Part shown: positions 1 through 10,000 of the stretch, in pieces
Position numbering within the stretch: the first letter of the stretch is position 1
Layout: every line of letters begins with the position of its first letter
Assembly: GCA_023441625.1 (NCBI GenBank)
Contig: JAEZOA010000101.1
Span: 1-45,892 of the forward strand
Direction: 5' to 3'
From: Bacillota bacterium
GTDB lineage: Bacteria; Bacillota; Clostridia; Acetivibrionales; DSM-1351
Length of the DNA: 45,892 bases
Translations under genes and position numbers: made by a program
Notes under the pieces: generated by a model
What the model saw: the letters and a program-made list of their open reading frames with translations, nothing else
The model's database searches: none
What the model was told of the DNA's origin: nothing

Positions 1-1583
1 TTAATTATTGTTTCATACCACTATTGGTTTATTACTTTTTTGTTTTTCTTTCAACATCCTTTTCGAAGCATCATGATATAGCTTTTAATGGTTTTATTGA
101 TAGGTTTGAGGGATTTTGGGTTCTCACTTGCTATGTAATAATATGTGTCGTTGCAGCACTTTTCGTGACATACGAAAAGGACATCAAACTTTTATTTGGG
201 GCTCTTGGCATATGTGCTTTTATCTTATGTATTTTAGGATTTTCTCAATTTTTTGGATTTGATTTTCTGCAGACTGATTTTATGAAGCATGTTATGCTAC
301 CTAGTAAGGATGAACACTTAATAAAATCATTTATATTTGACTTTCCAACAAAATATATATACCTTACACTGTTTAATCCCAACTATGTAGGGAGCTTCTG
401 TGCGATGGTTTTACCACTATTTGTAGTTTTAATTTTATTAGCAAAAAACAAATACACCAAAATAATTTCCGGAATACTATCCTTCTTTTTGTTAGTTAAT
501 CTTATATTTAGCCGTTCAAGTACTGGATATATAAGTGTTTTTGTTACAGGAATTTTCTTAATATTTTTACTGCGAAAAAGGATTATTATGTACTGGATTC
601 CTGTCCTCAGCTTAACTATATGTATAACTGGTGTACTAGTTTATATTAATTATAGTAATGCTGGTATTATATCAAACGAGTTTTTTAGCTTTTTACCAAA
701 AAAGCAAACACCAGTTGCATATGTAGATGGTAAGCCAAAAGATATCACAGATATGAAAATCGATAAAAATAATATGTATATTCACATGGGGGATACACCT
801 GTAAAAGTGGTCTTTAACTCTAGTGAAGGCACACTTATATTTTATGATGACTTAGGTAATGAATTGCCAATTATTAAGAGTCCTACCGATAGTTCTCTTA
901 TATCTTTTGATAGTCCTAAATATATTGGATTATGCTTTAATATTAATGAATCTGTAATAACAGTATCTGCACCAAATACTATCTATTATGTTACCTTGGA
1001 TAGTACAGGCTCTTTCAAGTTTTTAAATAGTGGTGCTAAGCCAGTTGATATTGAAATTGCTGAATCTTTTGGATTTAAAGGTTATGAGACATGGGCTTCA
1101 AACAGAGGATACATCTGGTCTAGATCCATTCCACTACTAAAGGATACTTTTCTTCTTGGTCATGGCCCTGATACCTATGCAATTTATTTCCCTCAAAATG
1201 ATTTTAAAGGCAAGCTGCAGTCTTTTAAACTACCTAGTACATTTGTTGATAAGCCCCACAACATGTATTTGCAGATAGCTATTAATACAGGAGTTGTTTC
1301 ATTAATAGCCTTTTTAGTTTTCATTCTTTGGTACATTGTGCGCTCCTTTAGACTATATTTTAAGCCAAAAGATTCTGACAGCTTTTATTATATTGCTGGA
1401 GTCGCTTGTGTACTATCTGTAATTGGCTTTCTTGTAGCTGGGATAGCTAATGATAGCAATGTAAATGTCAGTCCAATATTCTGGATTCTGCTAGGTACAG
1501 GAATAGCATGCAACAGATTATACTCTAAGACAGTCTTAGCTGAGTCTGTACGGCAACAGCTCCCTCAGAATAGAACGAAATGA
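1..1583 (+). CDS. O-antigen ligase / Wzy-type membrane protein, 5' end cut by window
   Basis: The frame is open from base 3 to the stop at 1583 and no start with a ribosome site is visible, so the 5' end lies left of the window; TTG at 24 is only the first possible start inside it. The product is polytopic: hydrophobic segments cluster at about residues 30-205 and 425-500 (counted from base 24), separated by a polar, beta-rich loop at about 210-360. After the loop come the family's C-terminal features: RGYIWSRS, a GHGPDTY turn and HNMYLQIAINTG leading into the last helices. Wzy_C proteins polymerise or transfer lipid-linked glycans on the outer face of the cytoplasmic membrane; in a monoderm this suggests capsule, secondary cell-wall polymer or S-layer glycan. 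The substrate cannot be read. It converges on the TolC-like pair. Confidence 0.75.
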   Translation, partial: NYCFIPLLVYYFFVFLSTSFSKHHDIAFNGFIDRFEGFWVLTCYVIICVVAALFVTYEKDIKLLFGALGICAFILCILGFSQFFGFDFLQTDFMKHVMLPSKDEHLIKSFIFDFPTKYIYLTLFNPNYVGSFCAMVLPLFVVLILLAKNKYTKIISGILSFFLLVNLIFSRSSTGYISVFVTGIFLIFLLRKRIIMYWIPVLSLTICITGVLVYINYSNAGIISNEFFSFLPKKQTPVAYVDGKPKDITDMKIDKNNMYIHMGDTPVKVVFNSSEGTLIFYDDLGNELPIIKSPTDSSLISFDSPKYIGLCFNINESVITVSAPNTIYYVTLDSTGSFKFLNSGAKPVDIEIAESFGFKGYETWASNRGYIWSRSIPLLKDTFLLGHGPDTYAIYFPQNDFKGKLQSFKLPSTFVDKPHNMYLQIAINTGVVSLIAFLVFILWYIVRSFRLYFKPKDSDSFYYIAGVACVLSVIGFLVAGIANDSNVNVSPIFWILLGTGIACNRLYSKTVLAESVRQQLPQNRTK

Positions 1584-1965
1584 GCATATTATTAATGATA
1601 AATTGTAATCCTATTTCTATTAAAAATTAAAAATATATACTCAAACTTCGCACATAAAAATATATTGGTGTATTAGAATTACCAATGGTTCGTTGCCAAG
1701 ATATTTGCTAGAATTAGTAACAATTATTTTCAGATTTTGTTTAGAAGCGTATAGCAAAGGGGCTTTGTTTATTTATAAACAAGAAGCCCCTTTATTATGT
1801 ATCTATTAATAATATTAAGATATGCCACTACATCTACAAATAATTCATACTACATTGGTTGCTTCATTTACAACATCTATAACTTCTTGTCTTTGAAATA
1901 CACTTGTTTCCAGTAACCTAATGAAGAATCATATCTCATTTGAGCTATATATCTTATCATATTTT
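1584..1965. other. intergenic gap between convergent genes
   Basis: This AT-rich stretch of about 380 bases holds one clear hairpin (1756-1793). On the minus strand, 1877-1960 is an open 27-codon frame directly after the TolC-like stop; it looks like a displaced C-terminus of that gene (see findings). Nothing else is recognisable. Confidence 0.6.
1756..1793 (+). terminator. intrinsic terminator after the ligase-family gene
   Basis: The arms AAAGGGGCTT and AAGCCCCTTT are perfect complements and the interior TGTTTAT/ATAAACA extends the helix to a small loop. Downstream bases on the plus strand are T/A-rich (TTTATTATG) rather than a long T run, so strength is uncertain. Confidence 0.65.
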
Positions 1966-3099
1966 TTACTGCTTTTCCATATAAGCATTAAATCTCACTA
2001 CTTCTAAATAATAATTTAATTGGGCTTGTAAGTAATCAATTCCAGCTTGTTCTGAAGCATTTATTGCACTATTTATATCAGCTTGGCTTACTAACCCTAG
2101 CTTTAGTTTTTGTTGCTCAACCTCAAGGTTTTTGTGGCATATCTCATTGTTCAACTTTTTAATCTGTATTTCATCTTTTAAATTTAGTATTGAATTGTTT
2201 TCCTGTCTTATATACTTTTCTATATTTGACATCTCATCCAAAAGAGCGTATTCCTGAGTTAATTGTGTAATCTCCAATGTATCGAGCTCTATCGGATCCT
2301 CTCTCTTTGTAATCCCCTTAATAATTTCAACCTCTAATTTAGCACATTGAATATCAAAATTAATACTTTTTATTGAAGCACTGTTTTTTTGCCTATCAGC
2401 AATAATGGCTTCAATATCACTGATTACGTACTCAATTTGAGGTATATCCATTTCCTTAATTTTAATCTGATCACTAATTGGTCTTCCTAGTAGAGCATTA
2501 AGGGTCATTGTCATTTTCTCTTTTTCTCTATTGAGCTGAACCATCTTATTATCGGCTTGTCTTATTTTTAATTCAACCTCTGTAACGGCATTGTTTGTAC
2601 TTTTACCTATTTTTACATCGTTCTTCTTAACCTTTAGTTCAGCTTGTAATCGATCTAATAAACCTTGTTGGTAAGTTATTTTCTTGTCTATAGATAATAA
2701 AGAAAAATACTTTTCTGTTACATCTAGTTTGATATCAATTATTTTATTTTGTTTATCATATTTTAGATTATTTAAGTCATTCAGCTTCTGTTTTGGGTAT
2801 AGTAATTCCTGTTTCTTATACTCAATTAAGTCATAATCAGTCTCATATTGCTTTCTGCTAATTGTATTGTTTGCAACTGATATTGCGAGATTCCAATAAT
2901 AGTAGTATGAGTCACTTGCATTCTTTATTTTTTCATCTGATAATTTTAAATAATTACTGTTTTTTATTGCAGTATCTATCGCTGTTTGTAAATCATACTC
3001 AGTACTGTTATTTTGCTCTGCTGCAAAAGCTGTGAAACACTGAAATATAAGTAAAACAGATAAAATTATCGATATTCTCATTTTTGTACTTTTTCCCAT
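1966..3099 (-). CDS. TolC-family (OEP) secreted coiled-coil protein, shorter paralogue
   Basis: The 377-residue product begins with a signal peptide (KR/hydrophobic stretch ending near FAA at residue 27) and then consists almost wholly of long heptad-rich helices with regular Lys/Glu/Leu/Asn spacing. The pattern of two similar halves, with LNALLGRPIS in the middle and NSAINASEQAGIDYLQAQLNYY near the end, is that of PF02321 outer membrane efflux proteins. The organism appears monoderm, so a trans-outer-membrane channel role is doubtful; a periplasm-like wall-zone scaffold or efflux adaptor is possible. It lies 35 bases downstream of a second TolC-like gene on the same strand, probably one operon. 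A single-base slip in the A-rich codons at the stop (about 1966-1980) would extend the protein by about 30 residues, so the C-terminus may be frameshifted. Confidence 0.75.
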   Translation of the reverse strand: MGKSTKMRISIILSVLLIFQCFTAFAAEQNNSTEYDLQTAIDTAIKNSNYLKLSDEKIKNASDSYYYYWNLAISVANNTISRKQYETDYDLIEYKKQELLYPKQKLNDLNNLKYDKQNKIIDIKLDVTEKYFSLLSIDKKITYQQGLLDRLQAELKVKKNDVKIGKSTNNAVTEVELKIRQADNKMVQLNREKEKMTMTLNALLGRPISDQIKIKEMDIPQIEYVISDIEAIIADRQKNSASIKSINFDIQCAKLEVEIIKGITKREDPIELDTLEITQLTQEYALLDEMSNIEKYIRQENNSILNLKDEIQIKKLNNEICHKNLEVEQQKLKLGLVSQADINSAINASEQAGIDYLQAQLNYYLEVVRFNAYMEKQ

Positions 3100-3134
3100 T
3101 TAACACCTATTCCTTTCGTTCTGATAATTCGGTT

Positions 3135-4391
3135 TTAGTATGCTAACCCTAGCTGAGAAGCTTGCTGTAACCTAGACAATGCAGAATTATAATTCCTAAC
3201 TGCTTCATTATAGTCTGATAAGGCTGATAATGAATTTATCTTTTCACTCATTTTTGCAGTATCACTGATTAATTGCTTTTTATGCTTTTCTGTTGCAATT
3301 TTATACTGCTCATTGGCATAATCCAGTTTTTCTTTACATATATCCACTTCTTCTTTCTTACATTTAACATCAATATATCCATCATTGATGTTTTGTAAGA
3401 CTAATTCCTCACTATCTCTTAATGATAGCTCAGCTTCATTAATTCTTTGTTGCGCTAAGCTCTTATTCATTATTATGTTTATATTCCAAGGATTATCTGA
3501 AAATGCATTGTTTGCAATATATAAGTCATTTTTGCCCACCCAATAATCTATTTTTGCAATAACTATTTCATTTCTATTAATAAGTGCACTGTTTAGATAT
3601 GTATCATAGGACTCAAACTTTTCTTTATTGGTTTTACTGTATTCACTTAAAACTATAGTAGTGCTAATTGGAACTCCAACTAACTTTTTAAAATCCATTT
3701 CTAGATTATCTAATGTGCGAGTAGTTTTTATTAACTCCAGCTTTGCGGTTTGTAACTGTTTTTCTTCTATCTCTATAGATACTTTTGATAATTCTCCTAA
3801 ATCATATCTGCTTTTCTGTTGTGTATATAATTTTTCCTGCAATCCAACACTCATTTTCAATATTTCCAACTGACTTTTTACTGAAAGAATTTCATCATAT
3901 AGCACTCTGGTCTGCTCTTTAATGCTTATTTCTGTTAGTTGAATCTGAAGACTTTGCTTCATTACAGAAGCCCAAAAAGAATATCTCGAGTATCGATTTG
4001 GCATTATGTACTCTGTTATGTCTTCTTTACCACTAAAATAAGCTGTATCTCCATACATTGTATAAAGAATATATAACTTAGCCACTTGCTGAGCACTCAT
4101 TGAACTTCCACTTTTAAGCTTAGTATAGAGACTATCAATGGTTTTTTGTATATCTGAAATATTGAATTCACCATCAGTATAAGTATAGTCATTTCTCTTT
4201 AGCAAGTTCCGAAGCTGCATATTAGCTTTCGTAGTACTGATCGTATTCTGTAATGCTTTTTCCTGAGCCATTTCAAGCGATAGCACAATAGGTTCTGTTT
4301 TTTCTTCTTTTGCTTCTGCAATTAATGGATTAAACAAATTTACTACTGCAAAAGAGAATAACAGCAGTACAACCAACTTCTTTCTTCTCAT
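3135..4391 (-). CDS. TolC-family (OEP) secreted coiled-coil protein, longer paralogue
   Basis: The 418-residue product has a signal peptide (MRRKK, a hydrophobic core, cleavage likely after IAEA near residue 27) followed by LSLEMAQEKALQNT, the usual opening of TolC-like proteins. Long amphipathic helices follow, with the two-fold internal repeat marked by DFKKLVGVPIS in the first half and ALSDYNEAVRNYNSALSRLQQ at the end. Outer membrane efflux proteins are about 420-480 residues, so length is near normal. The ribosome site AAGGAGG sits about 12 bases before ATG, a longish spacing. It is the first gene of a two-gene operon with the shorter paralogue, next to S-layer genes, which hints at a surface-export or envelope role. 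No inner-membrane pump or adaptor gene is nearby. Confidence 0.78.
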   Translation of the reverse strand: MRRKKLVVLLLFSFAVVNLFNPLIAEAKEEKTEPIVLSLEMAQEKALQNTISTTKANMQLRNLLKRNDYTYTDGEFNISDIQKTIDSLYTKLKSGSSMSAQQVAKLYILYTMYGDTAYFSGKEDITEYIMPNRYSRYSFWASVMKQSLQIQLTEISIKEQTRVLYDEILSVKSQLEILKMSVGLQEKLYTQQKSRYDLGELSKVSIEIEEKQLQTAKLELIKTTRTLDNLEMDFKKLVGVPISTTIVLSEYSKTNKEKFESYDTYLNSALINRNEIVIAKIDYWVGKNDLYIANNAFSDNPWNINIIMNKSLAQQRINEAELSLRDSEELVLQNINDGYIDVKCKKEEVDICKEKLDYANEQYKIATEKHKKQLISDTAKMSEKINSLSALSDYNEAVRNYNSALSRLQQASQLGLAY

Positions 4392-4691
4392 ATGTTTTAC
4401 ATTCCTCCTTTAGCCATATTCCTTATTCCAAACCATACTTCTTATTTAGTTTTTACTCTAATAAAGTTGAGTTATTAAGAATGGACTGTTACAAAATAAC
4501 TCTTAACTACATTATATGTCTATAGCTTAAAAAACTAGGTACAATATATAATTGTTAAGATGTATTTTACAACAGCCCCTTCCGTTTTAATTTCTGCTTA
4601 GTATAAAAACTAATATCTAGCCTTGAATTCATTGGACTTTATTTTTAATTATTGCACTAATAGAAATTTACTTTAAAACATATTTACTCCA
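4392..4691. other. intergenic region upstream of the TolC-like operon
   Basis: About 300 AT-rich bases. On the minus strand a -10-like TATAAT lies at 4511-4516, about 120 bases before the TolC-like start, but no good -35 is visible. No hairpin terminator was found for the SLH gene ending at 4692. Confidence 0.4.
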
Positions 4692-6953
4692 TTATTGTCC
4701 TTTTACAATATCCACCTTGTCAACATCACTACCAGTTATCACATTACCTGCATAGTCCATAATCACGCCATATGAAAACATATAATTATTAGCAGTGTCA
4801 ATATTATCAAATCTGAAAACTAAGCTCATATCATCAAAATATGTAATAGCAATTGGCATCTTTTTATAAAACTTACCTTTCTCAGTATACTCTATACTAT
4901 AATTCTGAGGCTTCAGATTTGCCAATTCATTTGAAATTTCTCTATTAAATGTTATTCGCACTGTATCCTTGCCAACTATCTTTGCTTCATTAATTTTTAA
5001 TTTAGTGTCAATAGCCTTTTTAACAAATACTGCCTGATTAATTGTATTAACAAGATTAGCTCCGGAGTAATCCTTCATACTACCAAGTACTTCAATGTTA
5101 AATGGTGTATTATCAACAAAATAGTCATCTTTTTTTAAGAATAACTGAACACTGGTTTGGTCTGCGCTTGTAAATTTGACTTTACCTGGCTTTATTGTTA
5201 TGTCATCTCCTAAGTTACGAATCTGGTAGTTAGAAGCACTTAATCCTGTATTATAATCTATTGCTTTATTAAAGGTTACACTTACCGTTCCAGAGTCAAT
5301 ATCATTAACCGACTTAATAGCAAGCTTTTCAGGAATTGTGTAATATCCACTAAAAGTATATGGCTTTTCTTCAATTGAATACTGCTTAGTTGAGTCCTGA
5401 ATACAATTTATCATAATATTATAAGTTTCACGCACATCAAATGCTGTTTTTAAGGTTAATACAACGCTTTTACCGTTTGATACCTTATCACTTATTAACT
5501 CCGCCTTCTCAACCTCTATTGGATTTTTCTTGCTGTTTGTAACACTATAGCTATATACCTGTTCAGCTCTTAAAGGATGTATTTGCCTATTAAAATCAAG
5601 TTGAATACTCTTTCCAGTGATTGCTGTAATTTTCTCTAATATAAGCGAAGAAGCCAACATATCTTTTCCGATGAAGGAGAAACTGTCTCCATCTCCGTCA
5701 CCTAAATATGTTCCATAAGCACCCACCAGTTGTCCTGATATCTTGAGTGTGTATTCCATATTTGCAGAAAAGCTTTTGCCCTTTAATATAATAGATGCTA
5801 CATTTTTTTCTCCAGCAAAACTTATAGTTAGAATATCCCCATCTGCATAGAGCTCTCCGTTTTGATATATCTCATAATAAGGCGCAAAATCTACATTCTC
5901 GTTTATTGGTTGTGTAAAGTATGTATAAATTTCATTCTTCCCAATTTGCTCAATCCTACTGATTTTAAACAAATCAGACTCAACAGCTACTACAGTATAT
6001 CCATTAAAGGTTCCTGTTAATGTACCTGAAACATTTCCTTCAAGGTCTTCAGCATTAGTAACTTCAACTCTATATACTTTATTTGGTAACTGAGTATTAG
6101 TTTCTATTTCTAGCTGAGTACCTGAATGAGATACAATTTTTACTGCTAAGTTATTATTTGCATTATTTTCTTCATAAATCCTAATATTATTTGCATCAAT
6201 AGAATTAATTGTCTCATTAAACTTAACTATTATTTTTCTACCGTTTACTGGCGAGATTTCTTGGATCTTAGTTCCAATAGTATCTACAAGTATACCCGCC
6301 GATAATGCAACATCTCTTTTAATTGCTCCACTATCAATTAATGATTGAAGGAGAGTTTTATTTTCTCCTTTTAATTTCATATTTAATGCCCTATACATTA
6401 CAGTAGCTGCCTGTCCTCTGGTATATACTGAGCCATCATCTCTCTTTTTAGTTAAATATGACTGCTCTGTTACCAGCCCCACCTCGTATGCAGTCTTAAA
6501 TACATTGTCATTCCATTTAATATCCTCTACTCCTGTGTATTTCAAAAGCTTCAGAAGCATTACAAGAAAAGCCTGTTCTGTAAGGTTATCCTTTGTTCCA
6601 AACTTACCATCATATCCATCAATGATGTCATTTATGTAGCAGAAACCAACATATGGTGCAAACCAGTCTGTGTTCTTAACATCACTAAACACCGTCTTTG
6701 ATAGACTATCTTTATTTTCCTTAACATACGTATCCTTACCCATCAGCTTGGTTATAAAGGTTGACGCTTCAGTTCTTTTCAAACTACCGTTAAGATTATA
6801 ATTCCCTTTTCCGTCTCCTGCAATTACACCAATCTTGTTGAGCTTATCTGCTGTCAATTGCAAATCTGAAGTATCTTGAGCAAACATTGCAGTCGTACTC
6901 GATAAAATAATACCAATTGAAACTACTATCGCAGCTATTTTCCTTATGTACAT
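4692..6953 (-). CDS. SLH-domain surface protein with five or so Ig-like (Big_5/SbsA-type) domains
   Basis: The 753-residue precursor has a signal peptide (ending FAQ, about residue 26). Three SLH repeats follow at roughly 30-205: GVIAGDGKGNYNLNGSLKR, then FSDVKNTDWFAPYVGFCY with IIDGYDGKFGTKDNLTE, then a third with YTRGQAATVMYRAL. SLH domains bind pyruvylated secondary cell-wall polymer. The remainder is a chain of beta-sandwich repeats, each starting with a pattern like GRKIIVKFNETI, GKSIQLDFNRQI, GTVSVTFNKAI or DTVRITFNREI, typical of SbsA Ig-like domains. The ribosome site GAGGAGGG precedes ATG. Weak promoter-like sequence lies in the 124-base gap from the upstream S-layer gene, so it may rely partly on read-through. 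It is probably a minor S-layer or S-layer-associated protein. Confidence 0.85.
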   Translation of the reverse strand: MYIRKIAAIVVSIGIILSSTTAMFAQDTSDLQLTADKLNKIGVIAGDGKGNYNLNGSLKRTEASTFITKLMGKDTYVKENKDSLSKTVFSDVKNTDWFAPYVGFCYINDIIDGYDGKFGTKDNLTEQAFLVMLLKLLKYTGVEDIKWNDNVFKTAYEVGLVTEQSYLTKKRDDGSVYTRGQAATVMYRALNMKLKGENKTLLQSLIDSGAIKRDVALSAGILVDTIGTKIQEISPVNGRKIIVKFNETINSIDANNIRIYEENNANNNLAVKIVSHSGTQLEIETNTQLPNKVYRVEVTNAEDLEGNVSGTLTGTFNGYTVVAVESDLFKISRIEQIGKNEIYTYFTQPINENVDFAPYYEIYQNGELYADGDILTISFAGEKNVASIILKGKSFSANMEYTLKISGQLVGAYGTYLGDGDGDSFSFIGKDMLASSLILEKITAITGKSIQLDFNRQIHPLRAEQVYSYSVTNSKKNPIEVEKAELISDKVSNGKSVVLTLKTAFDVRETYNIMINCIQDSTKQYSIEEKPYTFSGYYTIPEKLAIKSVNDIDSGTVSVTFNKAIDYNTGLSASNYQIRNLGDDITIKPGKVKFTSADQTSVQLFLKKDDYFVDNTPFNIEVLGSMKDYSGANLVNTINQAVFVKKAIDTKLKINEAKIVGKDTVRITFNREISNELANLKPQNYSIEYTEKGKFYKKMPIAITYFDDMSLVFRFDNIDTANNYMFSYGVIMDYAGNVITGSDVDKVDIVKGQ

Positions 6954-7035
6954 TATTGAACCCTCCTCTAATTATATACGTAAGTTTTTATCTTTTGTTT
7001 TAATAATACCATATTTTTTATAAATTTTATATATT

Positions 7036-7063
7036 AAAAAAGGCTGAGACAAAGTCTCAGCCT
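7036..7063 (-). terminator. intrinsic terminator of the 1024-residue S-layer gene
   Basis: AGGCTGAGAC and GTCTCAGCCT form a 10-bp perfect stem with a 3-base loop. Reading the minus strand, the stem is followed by a run of T (complement of 7036-7040), placing a textbook terminator 15 bases after the stop at 7078. Confidence 0.92.
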
Positions 7064-7077
7064 TTCTCATTTAATTA

Positions 7078-10000
7078 CTATTTTACCCAATCACTTAAAT
7101 CTCTTATTGTCCATGTTGAACCTGAAGCAAGTACATTACCCTCTAAATCAGAAACATTGTAAACTTGAGTTACAGATGTTCTAGCTGGAGTATTGTCTGC
7201 TTTAGCTACAATTTTTAATATAACTTCGAATTTCTCAGCATCTTCTTGCTTACCGTTATTATTTGCATCATAGTATTGAACTTCTTTTACAGTATATCCA
7301 TCAACTGTAAATGCCAGTTTTGATATTGAAGCAAAATCGATAGCCTCAGTGAATGTAATTGATACTAAAGCAATATTACCCTCATCTAACTTATTATAAT
7401 TATCTTCTGGGTCAATTGCTATACCATCGTCACCATCTTTATCTTTGTATCCGTAGATAACAACCTCAGGAGTTTCATCATCGTCACCTTTGAACTTATA
7501 CTTTGCAATCTTAGGAGCAGTTTTGTCTGCAACTTCTATTGATAGGCCTTTCGTTAATAGCGTTCCAGAAGTTGATTTAGATTCTGTTTTATCTGCCTTT
7601 GATATTATTGTTACTGGTACTTTAGTTTTATTCGCATCAGTAAATGTAGCATCAGTATTGAGGTCCTTATCAAGAACAAATACTATCTCTGTGTTTCCAT
7701 CATCATTAAGATTTCTAGATTCTACAGTATATAATTTAACAGCACTATGAGTAGTAGTAGTAACAGCACCTACTGCAGCTAATTCAACATCTGCATTGGC
7801 AAATGTAGCTATATTTGTGTTAAATACAAGTTTAATCTTATTTGTATCAATCAATTCTGCAGACTTAAAGTTTACTGCTTCTACACCGATTTTTTCTAAT
7901 AGAACAGAATCAACTTTTCCAAACAATCTCTTATTTGCTAAGTCCATAATTGGAGCAATTTTAACATTAGGGCTATCAACTTCTTCATCTAAGTCGATGA
8001 GAACAATCTTATCTGATATCTTAGAAATCTTGTCATCATCATCTAAATCACGCCAAGCTTTGTCAGACTTTGGTAACACCATGTAGTTTGCCTTGTCAAG
8101 CATCTGAGCTTCATTCATTGGCTCGCTGAATTTTAGATAAATCTTTCCTTCACCCTTAACTACATAACAATCAGCTTCTTTTATTTCTGGTGCTGTATTA
8201 TCACCAGTAGTAAATGTTGTTACATAATCACTTTCCATTTTATTTCCTACAGTATCTTCTATTGCCTTTTTAACAACTACTTCATATTCAGTATTGTCAT
8301 CTAATTTTCCTGGTACGTCTAACTTAACAACTTTATCGCCTTTATCTGCAACAAGTGATGAGGTAAAGTATACAGTCTTACCATCTTTTACTGATTTGAA
8401 TGTAAAGTTTGCATTTTTTACAGTTGTAGCTTTTAACGCTTCATTGAAAGTCAAACTAACGGATAAATTCTTGTCTACATTCTTTGATGTAACTGTAGGA
8501 CCAATTACGTCTACAACTACAGTAGCTGTAAGTGTTTGATCAGGAACCTTAACTCCATAACCATCAACTAATTTGTTAGAATCAGTATCACTGTTAACTA
8601 AATAGAAATTAATATTTCCTGCTGGTACTGGATTTTTAACATCAAATTTAAATTCAATTTCATCAACATACTTACTGTCAGTTGTTACTATATTAGCTTT
8701 GTAGTACTCAGCATTCTTAGTTGAATGGAACAAACGAAGATCTGCAGCTTTAACTGGCTTAGAGAAGCCTAGTTTAACTGAGTGTGGCTTAGCTTCTTTA
8801 ACAGTAACAACTGCTACTGAAGTATCCTTTACATAATCAAATGTATATTCGCCTTTAAATACTTTATAACCAGCATAATCTTGAATTGCAGTTGCAGTGT
8901 TAAGGCCAGCGTCATTTACTGTAACAGTAATTGGACCCTCTATTAACTTAGTTCCAACTTCTAAAGTAATAGTATCTAAGTTTAATTCTGCATTCTGAAC
9001 ATAATACGTATATGTTCCGCTCTTAACTGCAAAATTTGAAGTTAAAAGTGCTTCATTATTTCCTTGGTAAACAGGTTCTGAGAAAGTAATCTTTATATTC
9101 TTTTCACCAGTATGCTTAACCTCTTTAACTGTAGGTAATAAGCCGTCTTGTACCTCTACTTCAAATTCTTTGTCTGCACCTAATGTTTTTTCATTAGCAG
9201 CCTTAATGTCTTTTTTGATTGTTACTTTTACTTTACTTGAATTTGTCAAGCAATCTGATACAGTCTCATCAAGAGTTATAGTAACAGTCTTCTTGTCGTC
9301 AGATAATTTAAAGCTATCAGCAGTAACCTTCTTTTCAGTTTCGCCCTTATCCTTGATTGTATATGAATCCTTAGATTTAGCTGAATCTGAATCCATTTCC
9401 TGGTTGAATACAACTTCTAACTGCTTATTGTTTAAAGCTTTAACTGATACAACAGCTAAATCAGTAACAACAGGAGCAGCTATCAAACCTAACTTTTCAG
9501 CTTTAGCTTTTAAATCAGCGTTGTCGCCAACGATATCAGCGATAACTGTTTTTCCACTAGCTTTTTCAGCAGTAAGAGCACCGTACATAACGCCAACTGC
9601 AGCATCTCTAGTCAAATCTCCAGTTACAGTAGCATCAACCTTGCTTCCTTTTGTTTCTGCTAACTGAGCAACTGATACTTTGTAATCTGCAACAGTAATA
9701 CCCATTTGTTTAAGCATAAATGTAGCAAATCTAGCAGCTGTTACAGTATCTTTAGCGCCTACAAAGAATTTACCATCCTGTGTTGAACCACTTAAGATAT
9801 TATTTGTTGCTGAATAAGCAACTACGTTCTTAGCATAATCTGATATGCTAGCAGCATCATCAAACTTAGCTAAAGCTTCTGCTACTTGGTCAGCTGTTAA
9901 TGCATTAGCAGCATCGTTGTATCCAAATAGCTTTGATAAAAATATTAATGAATCCTGTGTTGTTAATGCATTTTCTAGTCCTACTTTAGGATCATTTGCA

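Noticed and set aside
9170..9667. 165-codon open frame on the plus strand inside the S-layer gene
   Set aside because: It is antisense to a clear SLH/Ig-like gene, has no ribosome site, and its Ser/Val/Thr-rich composition is the shadow of the opposite frame.
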